DNA of 64,000 bases from Allobosea sp. Lineage in GTDB: Bacteria; Pseudomonadota; Alphaproteobacteria; Rhizobiales; Beijerinckiaceae. Below are positions 1 to 8,363 of this stretch, piece after piece (position 1 is the stretch's first letter; every line of letters starts with the position of its first letter). The notes below the pieces were generated by a model, which saw only the letters and a program-made list of their open reading frames with translations, did not search any database and had not been told where the DNA came from. Location: contig NZ_JAFKFW010000003.1 in assembly GCF_017308015.1 (NCBI RefSeq), forward strand, positions 62,001 through 126,000, given 5' to 3'. A program made the position numbers and the translations under genes.

Positions 1-705
1 GACAATCCGAACAAGCCCTACGACATCAAGGAGCTGATCCTGAAGACGGTCGACGAGGGCGACTTCTTCGAGATCCAGGCGGCCTATGCCGGCAATATCG
101 TCACCGGCTTCGGCCGCATCGAGGGCCGCACTGTCGGCATCGTCGCCAACCAGCCGATGGTGCTGGCCGGCGTGCTCGATTCCGACGCCTCGCGCAAGGC
201 GGCGCGCTTCGTGCGCTATTGCGACGCATTCGAGATCCCGATCGTCTCGCTGGTCGACGTCCCCGGCTTCCTGCCCGGCACGGCGCAGGAATATGGCGGC
301 CTGATCAAGCACGGCGCCAAGCTGCTCTTCGCCTATAGCGAATGCACGGTGCCGCTGGTCACGATCATCACGCGCAAGGCCTTCGGCGGAGCCTATGACG
401 TGATGGCCTCCAAGCATATCGGCGCCGACGTGAACTATGCCTGGCCTACCGCGCAGATCGCGGTGATGGGCGCCAAGGGCGCGGTCGAGATCATCTTCCG
501 CGGCGGCGATGCCGAGACCATCGCGCGCCAGACCAAGGAATACGAGGACCGCTTCATGTCTCCCTTCGTCGCGGCCGAGCGCGGCTATATCGACGAGGTG
601 ATCATGCCGCACTCGACCCGTCGCCGCATCGCCCGCGCGCTCGCCATGCTCAGGACCAAGAGCGTCGAGCGGCCCTGGCGCAAGCACGACAACATCCCTC
701 TCTAA
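1..705 (+). CDS. pccB: Propionyl-CoA carboxylase beta subunit, C-terminal part (5' end outside window)
   Basis: This is the carboxyltransferase subunit of a biotin-dependent acyl-CoA carboxylase, which moves the carboxyl group from biotin to propionyl-CoA to make methylmalonyl-CoA in the cytoplasm. The frame is open from base 1 with no start, so only the last 234 residues are present. They hold the C-terminal carboxyltransferase core, including the [13 protein letters not shown] stretch and [13 protein letters not shown], and end in WRKHDNIPL, the usual PccB tail. The tail favours propionyl-CoA over acetyl-CoA or methylcrotonyl-CoA as substrate. The ATG at 157 is internal and is not the start. 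The biotin carboxylase subunit is not in view. Confidence 0.93.
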   Translation, partial: DNPNKPYDIKELILKTVDEGDFFEIQAAYAGNIVTGFGRIEGRTVGIVANQPMVLAGVLDSDASRKAARFVRYCDAFEIPIVSLVDVPGFLPGTAQEYGGLIKHGAKLLFAYSECTVPLVTIITRKAFGGAYDVMASKHIGADVNYAWPTAQIAVMGAKGAVEIIFRGGDAETIARQTKEYEDRFMSPFVAAERGYIDEVIMPHSTRRRIARALAMLRTKSVERPWRKHDNIPL

Positions 706-731
706 GGCGCACTCCCACCGCACCCCTGATC

Positions 732-1481
732 ATGCAGCCAAACTCCACGCCCCGGGCAAGCTCGGGCCGTCTTCTTCGCCTGCGCCTCGGGCTCCTGCGG
801 CCGAAAGGGCTCGCGCTTGCCGCGCTGCTCCTCGGCGGTTCGTTGTTCGCTGCCTGGCTCGTGCTCTCGGCTCCGCTGGAACGCGCGCGCTACGACCACC
901 TGATCGGCCAGCGACAGCTCGAGGACCTGAACCGGAATCTAGCAGCCGCAAAGGCCGAAACCGTATTTTTCGGGGACTCGCACGCGGTTTTCATGTCGGA
1001 GAAGGATCCCTTCTGCGGGAAGGCCGTACTCAATGCGGGGGTCGGCGGCATCACCACCACCGGCTATCGCGCCTTCATGGAGAAGCTTGCGCTCCCTTCC
1101 AGGATACCCATGGGTATCCTCAGCATCGGCACCAACAGCGCGCGGCGCAAATTCGTACCGCGCAATGTCTCGCGATTTGGCGTCGAAGCGGAAGCCATCA
1201 TCGCGAAATTGCTGAAGCGCACAGAGTTTCTGGTCGTATTTCCTCTCCCGCCCATCGCCGAAGACGTCATGCCGACCTTCGATCGCGCGGCCGTCGCCGG
1301 ATTCTCCGACAAGCTGGCGGCCCTGTGTCATCTCCCGCATTGCGCCTTCATCGACCCGTATCAGGCCATCCGCTCGGATGATCCCCTCGTCGCGCGTGCG
1401 GGAACGATGGAGCCCGACGGCGTTCATCTCCTCAATTATGCGAGAGCCCGGAGGGCCGCGGAGGAAGCGATCTGCCGCTGA
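732..1481 (+). CDS. Membrane-anchored SGNH-hydrolase-like protein
   Basis: This 249-residue protein has a basic N-terminus, one membrane segment at about residues 28-47 and an extracytoplasmic domain. The domain carries GDSH (81-84), SIGTNS in mid-protein and D229-x-x-H232 near the C-terminus, which match the block I and catalytic Asp/His blocks of SGNH/GDSL esterases and AlgJ/AlgX-type acetyl-transfer proteins. A periplasmic esterase or acyltransferase role is inferred from these motifs only. It starts 26 bp after the carboxylase gene, so it may be read through from it. The gene at 6709 has a similar layout (one TM, GNSH, DxxH), so the two may be distant paralogues. Confidence 0.6.
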   Translation: MQPNSTPRASSGRLLRLRLGLLRPKGLALAALLLGGSLFAAWLVLSAPLERARYDHLIGQRQLEDLNRNLAAAKAETVFFGDSHAVFMSEKDPFCGKAVLNAGVGGITTTGYRAFMEKLALPSRIPMGILSIGTNSARRKFVPRNVSRFGVEAEAIIAKLLKRTEFLVVFPLPPIAEDVMPTFDRAAVAGFSDKLAALCHLPHCAFIDPYQAIRSDDPLVARAGTMEPDGVHLLNYARARRAAEEAICR

Positions 1482-1509
1482 AGCAAGGCAGGCCAGCGCA
1501 CGCGCAGCA

Positions 1510-2652
1510 TCAATCCAGCGTGCTGCGGAACCGCATCAGCGCGAGGCCGGCGTAAACCGGCACAAACAGGCCGAGATAAAATACCTCGTCGCCGATATCG
1601 CTCAAACCCGCGCCCTTCAGCATGATCGCCCGGATGATCCGCAGGAAATGCGTCAGCGGGAACAATTCGCCCAGTGCCTGTGCCCAGCCCGGCATGCCGG
1701 CGAAGGGGAACATGAAGCCGGACAGCATCAGCGACGGCAGGAAGAAGAAGAAGGTGAGCTGCATCGCCTGGAGCTGCGTGCGCGCCACCGTCGAGATCGT
1801 ATAGCCGAGCAGCACCAGCGCCAGCACGAAGATCAGCACGCAGGTCAGCAGCAGCCCGAGCCCGCCGAGGAACGGCACCGCGAAAAGCAGCTTCGCCGCC
1901 CCCAGCACGATCAGGACCTGCACGGCGCCGACGGCGAGATAGGGCAGCACCTTGCCGAGCATGATCTCGCCGGCCGTCGCCGGCATGGCGAGAAGGTTCT
2001 CCATGGTGCCGCGCTCGATCTCGCGCGTCAGCGCCATCGCGGTCATCATCACCATGGTCATCTGCAGGATGACGCCCAGCAGGCCCGGCACGATGTTGTA
2101 CTGGGTGATGTTCTCCGGATTGTAGCGCCGGTGCACGACGAAGGAGAGGCTGTCGCCGCTGGCGCCGGCCGGGTCGGTGACGGGCTCACGCCCTTGCGCC
2201 CGCTGCAAGGCCCGGCTCGCGATGGTGCCGAGCGCCGAGACGGCTCCGCTCGCTGCCGCCGGATCGGTCGCATCGGCCTCGACCAGGATGCGCGGCTCGT
2301 CCGCCCGCTCGACGCGGGCGCCGAAGTCGCTGGGGATGGTGACGAGGAAGGAGATCTCGCCCTTCGCCATCAGGCTCTCGGCTTCGGCTGCGCTCTGCGG
2401 GCGCTCGCCGAAACGATAGTAGTTCGAGACCTCCAGCGCCGAAACCACGGCGCGGGTATAGCGATCCTGCCCGAGCGCCAGGATCGCCGCCGGCAGGCCG
2501 CGCGGATCGTTGTTGATGGCATAGCCGAAGAGCAGGAGCTGGATGATCGGCACCGCCAGCATCATCGCGAAGGTGATGCGATCGCGCCGCATCTGTACGA
2601 ATTCCTTGGCTAGCATCGCGCCGAGCCGGCGGGTGGAGATCAAGCCGGTCAT
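1510..2652 (-). CDS. ABC-2 type transporter permease (YbhS/YbhR family)
   Basis: This is the inner-membrane permease of an ABC exporter. The 380 residues show the family topology: a first membrane segment (about 26-42) after a basic RRDR turn, a large extracytoplasmic domain (about 45-170), then a cluster of five hydrophobic segments, including one with GLLGVILQMTMVMMTAMAL and a C-terminal one with LSDIGDEVFYLGLFVPVYAG. It overlaps the upstream ATPase gene by ATGA, so the two are translationally coupled. The order regulator-adaptor-ATPase-permease is that of E. coli cecR-ybhG-ybhF-ybhSR, but only one permease gene is present, so a homodimer is expected. A role in drug or cation efflux is inferred. 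Confidence 0.85.
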   Translation of the reverse strand: MTGLISTRRLGAMLAKEFVQMRRDRITFAMMLAVPIIQLLLFGYAINNDPRGLPAAILALGQDRYTRAVVSALEVSNYYRFGERPQSAAEAESLMAKGEISFLVTIPSDFGARVERADEPRILVEADATDPAAASGAVSALGTIASRALQRAQGREPVTDPAGASGDSLSFVVHRRYNPENITQYNIVPGLLGVILQMTMVMMTAMALTREIERGTMENLLAMPATAGEIMLGKVLPYLAVGAVQVLIVLGAAKLLFAVPFLGGLGLLLTCVLIFVLALVLLGYTISTVARTQLQAMQLTFFFFLPSLMLSGFMFPFAGMPGWAQALGELFPLTHFLRIIRAIMLKGAGLSDIGDEVFYLGLFVPVYAGLALMRFRSTLD

Positions 2653-3575
2653 GCCGCCCGCTCCTGCGCGCGGGTCATGAACTTGATAAAGACATCCTCG
2701 AGGCTGGTCTCTCCCGGCTCGACCTTGATGCCGGCCTCGCTCCTCAAGGGCGCGAGCGCCGCTTCCAGCTTGCCGCGGTCGGTGCCGACGACATGCAGCG
2801 TCGCTCCGAAGGGCGCGACCTGCTCGACGCCATCGGCCGCCTCCAGCGCCCGGATCTGGGCCGGCTTCAACGCACCGTGGACGACGAAAGTCACGAGCCC
2901 GGAGCCCTTCACGACCTCCTCGACCGTCCCTGTCGCCAGCATGCGGCCATAAGCGATATAGCCGATGCGATGGCAGCGCTCGGCTTCGTCCATGTAGTGG
3001 GTCGAAACCAGCACGGTCAGCCCGTCGCCGGCGAGCCGGTGGATCTCGTCCCAGAACTCGCGCCGCGCCTTTGGGTCGACACCCGCCGTCGGCTCGTCGA
3101 GCAGCAGCAGCTTCGGCTGGTGCATGATGCAGGCGGCAAGCGCGAGCCGCTGCTTCCAGCCGCCCGAGAGCGTGCCGGCGAGCTGATCCTTGCGGGAGGT
3201 CAGGCCGAGCCCGTCCAGCGTCTTCGCGACAGCCTCATCGACTGGATCGAGCTCGTAGAGCCGCGCCACGAAAGTCAGGTTCTCGGCGATCGTCAGGTCT
3301 TCGTAGAAGGAGAAGCGCTGCGTCATGTAGCCGACCTGACGCTTGATCGCCGCGCTCTGCGTGCGGACATCGAGCCCGAGCACGGTGCCCTCCCCGGCAT
3401 CGGGCTTGAGCAAACCGCAGATCATCCGGATCGTCGTGGTCTTGCCTGAGCCGTTGGGGCCGAGGAAGCCGACAATCTCGCCTGTCGCGACCGCGAGATC
3501 GACATCGTCGACCACCGTGCGCTTGCCGAAGCGCTTGGTCATGCCGCGGACATCGATGGCGAGCGGCACGCTCAC
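2649..3575 (-). CDS. ABC transporter ATP-binding protein (YbhF-like)
   Basis: This cytoplasmic ATPase powers the neighbouring permease. The 308-residue protein has Walker A GPNGSGKT (39-46), signature LSGGW (136-140), Walker B LLLLDEP (156-162) and the H-loop STHYMDEAERC. The C-terminal 80 or so residues form the accessory domain typical of ABC-2 exporters. It is a single ATPase domain, whereas E. coli YbhF is a tandem ATPase of about twice this length. The start is GTG and overlaps the adaptor stop codon as GTGA. The substrate cannot be read from the sequence. Confidence 0.9.
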   Translation of the reverse strand: MSVPLAIDVRGMTKRFGKRTVVDDVDLAVATGEIVGFLGPNGSGKTTTIRMICGLLKPDAGEGTVLGLDVRTQSAAIKRQVGYMTQRFSFYEDLTIAENLTFVARLYELDPVDEAVAKTLDGLGLTSRKDQLAGTLSGGWKQRLALAACIMHQPKLLLLDEPTAGVDPKARREFWDEIHRLAGDGLTVLVSTHYMDEAERCHRIGYIAYGRMLATGTVEEVVKGSGLVTFVVHGALKPAQIRALEAADGVEQVAPFGATLHVVGTDRGKLEAALAPLRSEAGIKVEPGETSLEDVFIKFMTRAQERAA

Positions 3576-4531
3576 CGCTGCCTCGGCAGCGTGACGTCGA
3601 CGATCTGGCCGGGCTGCAAGGCCGATTGCGGGCCGCCGTCCGGCCGGGCCTCGACCAGATAGACCAGCTTCTGCCGCGTCTGCGCCGAATAGATCACCGG
3701 CGGCGTGAATTCGGGCTCCGGCGAAACATAGGTCACCGTCGCGGTCAGTCCGGGCGCACAGCCGTCGCAGCGGACATCGAGCTTCATGCCGGTGGTCACG
3801 CCGGAAATCCTGATCTCCGGCACATAAAGCATCAGCTTGGACGCGCCATCCGGCAGCATCAGCAGCACCGGCGCGCTCGGCCCGGCCAGTTCGCCGACCC
3901 GGCGCAGCACGTCGCTGATCCGCCCGGCCGAGGGCGCGAAGAGCTGGCGCTGCGATAGCCGCCAGCGCGCCTGCGCCAGAGCCGCCTTGGCCTGCTCGAC
4001 CGCATTCTCGCTCGCCTTGATCTCGTCCGGCCGCGCCGGCAGACGTGCGACATCGAGATTGGCTGCATTCTGGCGGACGCTGGCGGCGGCGACATCGCGC
4101 GCCGTTTCCGCCTGGTCGAAATCGGCCTGGGTCGAGACGCCGCGCCGCAGCAGGTCCTGCCGACGATCGAGAGCCCGTTCGGCCTCGCGCTGCTGCGCCT
4201 TGGCCGAGGCCAGATTGGCCTCGATCACCGCGATCTCTTCCGGCCGCTTGCCGCTGCGCAGGTTGTCGAGCTGCGCCTGCGCCTGCACCAGCCGCGCCTC
4301 GCTCTCCCGGACTGCGTTCTCCGCATCCGTCGTTTCGAGCGCTGCGACGCCCTTCCCGGCCTCGACGCGCTCGCCCCGCCGGACATCGATGCGCTCGATC
4401 CGGGCCGTATCGATCGGCCCGAGCCGGACGTATTCGCCCTCGACATAGCCGGCGATCCGGATCGTATCACCGCCGCAGGCCGAGAAGCTCGCTGCGATCA
4501 GCCCGAAGGAACAGAGGAAGCCGAGGATCAT
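3572..4531 (-). CDS. HlyD-family periplasmic adaptor (YbhG-like)
   Basis: This membrane-fusion adaptor would link the inner-membrane ABC pump to an outer-membrane channel. It begins at ATG 4531, which overlaps the regulator stop codon as ATGA; a longer frame to 4627 would run inside the regulator gene and lacks a signal sequence. The 319 residues have an N-terminal hydrophobic segment ending in FSAC, a possible lipobox, then a lipoyl half-motif around RIERIDVRRGERVEAG, a long alpha-helical hairpin rich in Ala/Glu/Arg (about 65-180), the second lipoyl half (LFAPSAGRI) and a beta-barrel domain. No TolC-type partner is in the window. Confidence 0.87.
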   Translation of the reverse strand: MILGFLCSFGLIAASFSACGGDTIRIAGYVEGEYVRLGPIDTARIERIDVRRGERVEAGKGVAALETTDAENAVRESEARLVQAQAQLDNLRSGKRPEEIAVIEANLASAKAQQREAERALDRRQDLLRRGVSTQADFDQAETARDVAAASVRQNAANLDVARLPARPDEIKASENAVEQAKAALAQARWRLSQRQLFAPSAGRISDVLRRVGELAGPSAPVLLMLPDGASKLMLYVPEIRISGVTTGMKLDVRCDGCAPGLTATVTYVSPEPEFTPPVIYSAQTRQKLVYLVEARPDGGPQSALQPGQIVDVTLPRQR

Positions 4532-5190
4532 GACCTGTTCTCCCGCATGCTGGCGATGCTCGCCCGGAGATTGGCGCGGATGACGTCGGCGATCGCCTCG
4601 CTCTGGGCTGGATCGATGACGCTCCAACCCATGCGCCGCATCACGGCCGGCCGGGCCAGTCGGAAATAGATGACCTGCCCGATCGTCGCGAAGACCGCGA
4701 GCTTGGTCTCCTGCGCCTCGGCCACCATCCCGGTCGCAATCGCCCAGAGCCTGCAGAGCTGGCCATGGACCGGATCGACCAGCCCCTCGTAGAGCGTCTC
4801 GAAGGCCGAGGTCGGTTCCATCATCTCGCGGGTGACGAAGCGGGCGATGATCTCGCTCTCCGGCGCCTGCGCGGCGAAGGCGGTGACCCGGCCGACGATG
4901 GCGAGCAGCAGCTCGACGGCCGCCTCCGGCGCGAGCCCGTCGAGCGGCGGCATTACGGCGGCGGCGCCGAAAACCCGCTGCTTCATCGTGGCGACGATGG
5001 CCTCGGCACAGGCCTGGCGCAAACCGTCCTTGCCGCCGAAATGATAAGCGATCCCGGCGCTGTTGACGCCCGCCGCTTGAGCGATCTCGCGGATCGAGCT
5101 CGCTTCGAAGCCGTGCCGCCCGAACAGGTCGAGCCCGGCCCGGATCAGCGCCTCGCGCGTACCGGCATCGCTATCGGGAATGGCTTTCAT
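4528..5190 (-). CDS. TetR-family transcriptional regulator (CecR/YbiH-like)
   Basis: This repressor is the first gene of a four-gene leftward operon with the adaptor, ATPase and permease. The 220-residue protein has an N-terminal TetR helix-turn-helix (about 12-55) with SIREIAQAAGVNSAGIAYHF as the recognition region, followed by a ligand-binding domain like that of CecR (DUF1956). CecR in E. coli controls the ybhGFSR exporter and affects sensitivity to cefoperazone and chloramphenicol; the same gene order here suggests an equivalent circuit. A 38-bp perfect palindrome begins 19 bp upstream of the start codon and is the likely self-operator. The inducer is unknown. Confidence 0.87.
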   Translation of the reverse strand: MKAIPDSDAGTREALIRAGLDLFGRHGFEASSIREIAQAAGVNSAGIAYHFGGKDGLRQACAEAIVATMKQRVFGAAAVMPPLDGLAPEAAVELLLAIVGRVTAFAAQAPESEIIARFVTREMMEPTSAFETLYEGLVDPVHGQLCRLWAIATGMVAEAQETKLAVFATIGQVIYFRLARPAVMRRMGWSVIDPAQSEAIADVIRANLRASIASMRENRS

Positions 5191-5208
5191 GCCCTCTCCA
5201 TAGCATTC

Positions 5209-5246
5209 CCCACCATTTCAATCAATCGATTGATTGAAATGGTGGG
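5209..5246. promoter_or_regulatory. 38-bp perfect palindrome, likely operator of the TetR-type regulator
   Basis: The centre lies between 5227 and 5228 and the core is ATCAATCGATTGAT. All 19 bases of each arm pair without mismatch. It begins 19 bp upstream of the regulator start on the minus strand and lies about 115 bp upstream of the MBOAT gene on the plus strand. TetR regulators usually bind imperfect palindromes of about 15-30 bp, so this one is unusually long and exact; it may hold two overlapping operators. It has no T-run and is AT-richer than its surroundings, so a terminator is unlikely. Confidence 0.75.
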
Positions 5247-5360
5247 ATGAAAACTCATGTCACCGATGCGCCCGCCTCCCACGCGAACCGGCCGGCTGCG
5301 TCATGACTCGCAACCCATAATGGTCTAAGGCGGCAGCCATCCTTTGCTCAGCCTCGCCCG

Positions 5361-6734
5361 ATGCTCTTCAACTCCTTCGTCTTCCTGCTCGCCTTCCTGC
5401 CGCTCGCGCTTGCGCTCCACTGGGGCGCGGAACGCTTTGCACCAGGCCTGCGGCTGCCGGTTCTGGTCGTGCTGTCCTTCGCCTTCTACGGCTATTGGGA
5501 CTGGCGCTTCCTGCCGCTGCTGGCATTGTCGATCGGACTGAACTGGCTGATCGCCGAAGCCTTCCAGAAGACGAGATCGGGAGCGCTGATCACGCTCGCC
5601 ATCGTCCTGAACCTCGCCGTCCTCGCGGTGTTCAAGTACTTCAACTTCTTCGCCGATCTCGCTGGAATGATTCCCGGATTACCGGCACCGAAGCTCGACA
5701 TCGCGTTGCCGCTCGGCATCTCCTTCTTCACCTTCCACCACATCATGTATCTGACGGACCTCCGGCGCGGGCAGGCACCGCGCTACGATCTCGTCCGTTA
5801 CGCGCTCTACATCGCCTTCTTTCCGCAGGTACTCGCCGGCCCGCTGGTGCGCTGGCGCGAGATCATGCACCAGCTCGATGAGCGCCCTTATCGGCGCCCC
5901 GATGCGGCCGAGCGGGTCGCACGCGGGCTGATGCTGCTGACCTTCGGCCTCGCCAAGAAGGTGCTGATCGGCGATCCACTGGCCGAGTATGCCAACCCGG
6001 TTTTCGCGGCGGCGGCCGCCGGCAAGGTCATCAGCATGGCGGAAGCCTGGCAGGCGACGCTCGCCTTTACCTTCCAGATCTATTTCGACTTCTCCGGCTA
6101 TACCGACATGGCGCTGGGTCTCGCGCTGCTCTTCGGCGTCGTGCTGCCGCAGAATTTCGAGGCTCCCTATCGCTCGCTCTCGATCCAGGACTTCTGGCGG
6201 CGCTGGCACATGACGCTCTCGCGCTTCCTGCGCGACTATCTCTACATCCCGCTCGGCGGCTCGCGCAGCGGGCTGCCGACCCAGATCTGGGCCCTCTTCG
6301 CCACCATGGCGCTCGGCGGGCTGTGGCACGGTGCCGGCCTCACCTTCGTCGCCTGGGGCGTGGCTCATGGGCTGGCGCTGATCGTCGCCCTGTTCTGGCG
6401 CCGGGCCGACCTCCCCATGCCGGCGATGCTCGGCTGGTTCCTGACCTTCCTGTTCGTGGCGCTGTGCTGGGTCCTGTTCCGGGCTACGAATTTCCAGGCC
6501 GCGCTGGCGATCTACAAGGGGCTGTTCGGCCTCGGCCCGATCGGCTCCGGCTTCAAATGGCGCGCTTTGCTGCCGGCCGCCGCCTTCGCCATCATAGGCC
6601 CCACCGCCTGGAACCTCGTCCAGAAGCTGCCGCCGACCCGCTGGCTCGCGATCCTGTGCGGGCTCCTGTTCGTCATCATCCTGCTGAAGATCGGCGAAGA
6701 CGCCAATTATGAGTTCATCTACTTCCAGTTCTGA
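5361..6734 (+). CDS. MBOAT-family O-acyltransferase (AlgI-like)
   Basis: This is a polytopic inner-membrane protein that passes acyl groups, usually acetyl, from the cytoplasm to an extracytoplasmic acceptor. The 457 residues have about ten hydrophobic segments and the MBOAT core: YFDFSGYTDMALGLALLFG, then FWRRWHMTLSRFLRDYLYIP, then LGGLWHGAG with His323 as the expected catalytic residue and a second conserved His336. Length and order match AlgI, PatA and DltB relatives. The last 26 bases overlap the next gene, which encodes an SGNH-like partner, as in AlgI/AlgJ-type systems. No alginate, cellulose or teichoic-acid genes are nearby, so the acceptor is unknown. Confidence 0.9.
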   Translation: MLFNSFVFLLAFLPLALALHWGAERFAPGLRLPVLVVLSFAFYGYWDWRFLPLLALSIGLNWLIAEAFQKTRSGALITLAIVLNLAVLAVFKYFNFFADLAGMIPGLPAPKLDIALPLGISFFTFHHIMYLTDLRRGQAPRYDLVRYALYIAFFPQVLAGPLVRWREIMHQLDERPYRRPDAAERVARGLMLLTFGLAKKVLIGDPLAEYANPVFAAAAAGKVISMAEAWQATLAFTFQIYFDFSGYTDMALGLALLFGVVLPQNFEAPYRSLSIQDFWRRWHMTLSRFLRDYLYIPLGGSRSGLPTQIWALFATMALGGLWHGAGLTFVAWGVAHGLALIVALFWRRADLPMPAMLGWFLTFLFVALCWVLFRATNFQAALAIYKGLFGLGPIGSGFKWRALLPAAAFAIIGPTAWNLVQKLPPTRWLAILCGLLFVIILLKIGEDANYEFIYFQF

Positions 6735-7731
6735 GCAGGCCGCTCGGGCGGCGAAGTGGACGGGCTTCACCGGCTCCTTCCTGGGCGCGGCGGTGCTGAT
6801 CGCAGCCGCCTTCCTCACGGCCGCCTTCCTGATCGACCCCTATGATTCCGGCCGCTCGCCGTTGAAGCTCAAGGAAGGCGTGCGCCCGCAAGGGCCGCGC
6901 ACCGCGCTGGCGAGCCGCGGGCGCGATCCGAGCTTCACCGGCGCCATCTTCGGCAATTCGCATATTCAGTTGATCTCGCCGGAGGAATTGCGCGCGAAGA
7001 CCGGCATCCCCTTCGTCTCGCTGATCGCGCCCGCAACCATGCCGAAGGAGACCTTCGCAACGATCGACTGGTTCCTGCGCCATCACCGACAGATGCCGCC
7101 GAAGGCGATCGTGGTCGGCGTCGACCCTTACTGGTGCACGGCGAACCCTGCCCTGCCGAACGAAAAACCCTTCCCGTTCTGGCTGCTGAGCCGCAGCCTG
7201 CCTGAATATATCGGCGGGCTGATGCGCTTCGATCTGCTGGAAGAACTGCCCCGTCGCATCGGCTATCTGATTTCGCGCAACTCCGAACGCGCCCGCCCCG
7301 ACGGTTACTGGGATTATGAGGCGGGCTACAGCAGGCAGGGCGGCGGCATCAATCCGGAGATCTTGGCCCGGCTGGAAAAGCCGCGCGAATCCGGCGGCGG
7401 CAATGTCGATGGTCCCTTTCCTGCCGCGACCGGGCTGGAAGCCCTGATGAAATCAGCGCCGGCGGAAACGGCGCTGATTCTCCTGCGGCCGCCCGTTTAC
7501 GCCACTGCCCTGCCGAAGGCCGGCAGCCGCGACGCTGCGGCCGATGCAGCCTGCCGCAAGGCTTTCGCCGATCTGGCCGCCCGGCGGCCCCGCACCGCAC
7601 TGGTCGATTGGCGCGCCGACAGGCCCGAACTGCACGATCCCAGCCTGTTCTCCGACCATAGTCACTACCGCAATCCGCTTGCCCGACTGGTCGAGGCCGA
7701 CATCGCCGAGGCCATCCGCAAGCTCGATTGA
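6709..7731 (+). CDS. SGNH-like extracytoplasmic partner of the MBOAT acyltransferase
   Basis: This 340-residue protein has one membrane segment (about 22-42) and an exported domain with GNSH (82-85) and D316-H-S-H319 near the C-terminus. These correspond to the nucleophile block and Asp/His block of the AlgJ/AlgX SGNH fold. In such pairs the MBOAT protein exports the acyl group and the SGNH protein transfers it to the final acceptor. The start overlaps the MBOAT gene by 26 bp, so the two are translationally coupled. The acceptor is not known, and the classical GDSL block is degenerate (GNSH), as is common in this group. Confidence 0.72.
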   Translation: MSSSTSSSEQAARAAKWTGFTGSFLGAAVLIAAAFLTAAFLIDPYDSGRSPLKLKEGVRPQGPRTALASRGRDPSFTGAIFGNSHIQLISPEELRAKTGIPFVSLIAPATMPKETFATIDWFLRHHRQMPPKAIVVGVDPYWCTANPALPNEKPFPFWLLSRSLPEYIGGLMRFDLLEELPRRIGYLISRNSERARPDGYWDYEAGYSRQGGGINPEILARLEKPRESGGGNVDGPFPAATGLEALMKSAPAETALILLRPPVYATALPKAGSRDAAADAACRKAFADLAARRPRTALVDWRADRPELHDPSLFSDHSHYRNPLARLVEADIAEAIRKLD

Positions 7732-7876
7732 CGCAAAAAGCGGGAAAAATCATCGAAAACTGACCCTGAAACCTGCCTTTTCACGAAGCCGTTGAAGCTG
7801 CGACGGAAGCGATTGTTCCGCTTGAAACGGATCGCTATAAGGGCGCCAAATCGGCCACCCTCCCGCGGCACAGCCG

Positions 7877-7914
7877 ATGGGCGCGTGAGCCGACAAATGA
7901 GAGAGCGCGCCCAT
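7877..7914 (+). promoter_or_regulatory. Stem-loop enclosing the dksA start codon
   Basis: The arms ATGGGCGCG (7877-7885) and CGCGCCCAT (7906-7914) pair perfectly over 9 bp with a 20-base loop. The second arm includes the first two bases of the dksA ATG (7913-7915), and the purine-rich ribosome-binding stretch GAGAGAG lies in the loop. Such a hairpin could limit ribosome access to the start codon. It is seen only as sequence complementarity. Confidence 0.45.
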
Positions 7915-8335
7915 GTCGAAGCAGATCATCCTCGAGGCGGATTACAAACCGAGCGATGACGAGCCGTTCATGAACGATCGTCAACGCGAGTATTTCCGCG
8001 GCAAGCTCCTCGCCTGGAAGGACGAAATCCTGCGAGAAGCCAAGGAAACCCTGGTCACCCTGCAAAGCGAGAGCGAGAATCACCCGGACATCGCCGACCG
8101 GGCATCCTCTGAGACCGACCGCGCCATCGAGTTGCGCGCCCGCGACCGGCAGCGCAAGCTGATCGCCAAGATCGACGCGGCCGTCGCCCGCATCGATGAC
8201 GGCTCCTACGGCTATTGCGAGGAGACGGGCGAACCGATTTCGCTGAAGCGCCTGGAAGCCCGTCCGATCGCGACCCTGTCCCTGGAAGCGCAGGAGCGCC
8301 ACGAGCGCAACGAGCGCGTCTTCCGCGACGATTGA
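7913..8335 (+). CDS. dksA: RNA polymerase-binding transcription factor DksA
   Basis: DksA enters the RNA polymerase secondary channel and, with ppGpp, adjusts rRNA and amino-acid gene transcription. The 140-residue protein has an N-terminal segment, a long coiled-coil (about 30-95) and the C-terminal globular motif DGSYGYCEETGEPISLKRLE. Only the first of the four zinc-ligand cysteines of E. coli DksA is kept; the others are Thr, Ser and Ala. This cysteine-poor form is common in Alphaproteobacteria and is expected to fold without zinc. The gene stands alone between a leader hairpin and a strong terminator, so it is probably monocistronic. Confidence 0.95.
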   Translation: MSKQIILEADYKPSDDEPFMNDRQREYFRGKLLAWKDEILREAKETLVTLQSESENHPDIADRASSETDRAIELRARDRQRKLIAKIDAAVARIDDGSYGYCEETGEPISLKRLEARPIATLSLEAQERHERNERVFRDD

Positions 8336-8363
8336 GCGACGACGAAAACGCCTGGCTTTTCGG

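Noticed and set aside
1378..2613. Plus-strand frame over the ABC permease
   Set aside because: Shadow frame, rich in His/Gln/Arg; the minus strand encodes a proper permease.
5679..6818. Minus-strand frame over the MBOAT gene
   Set aside because: Shadow frame; MBOAT motifs on the plus strand are complete.
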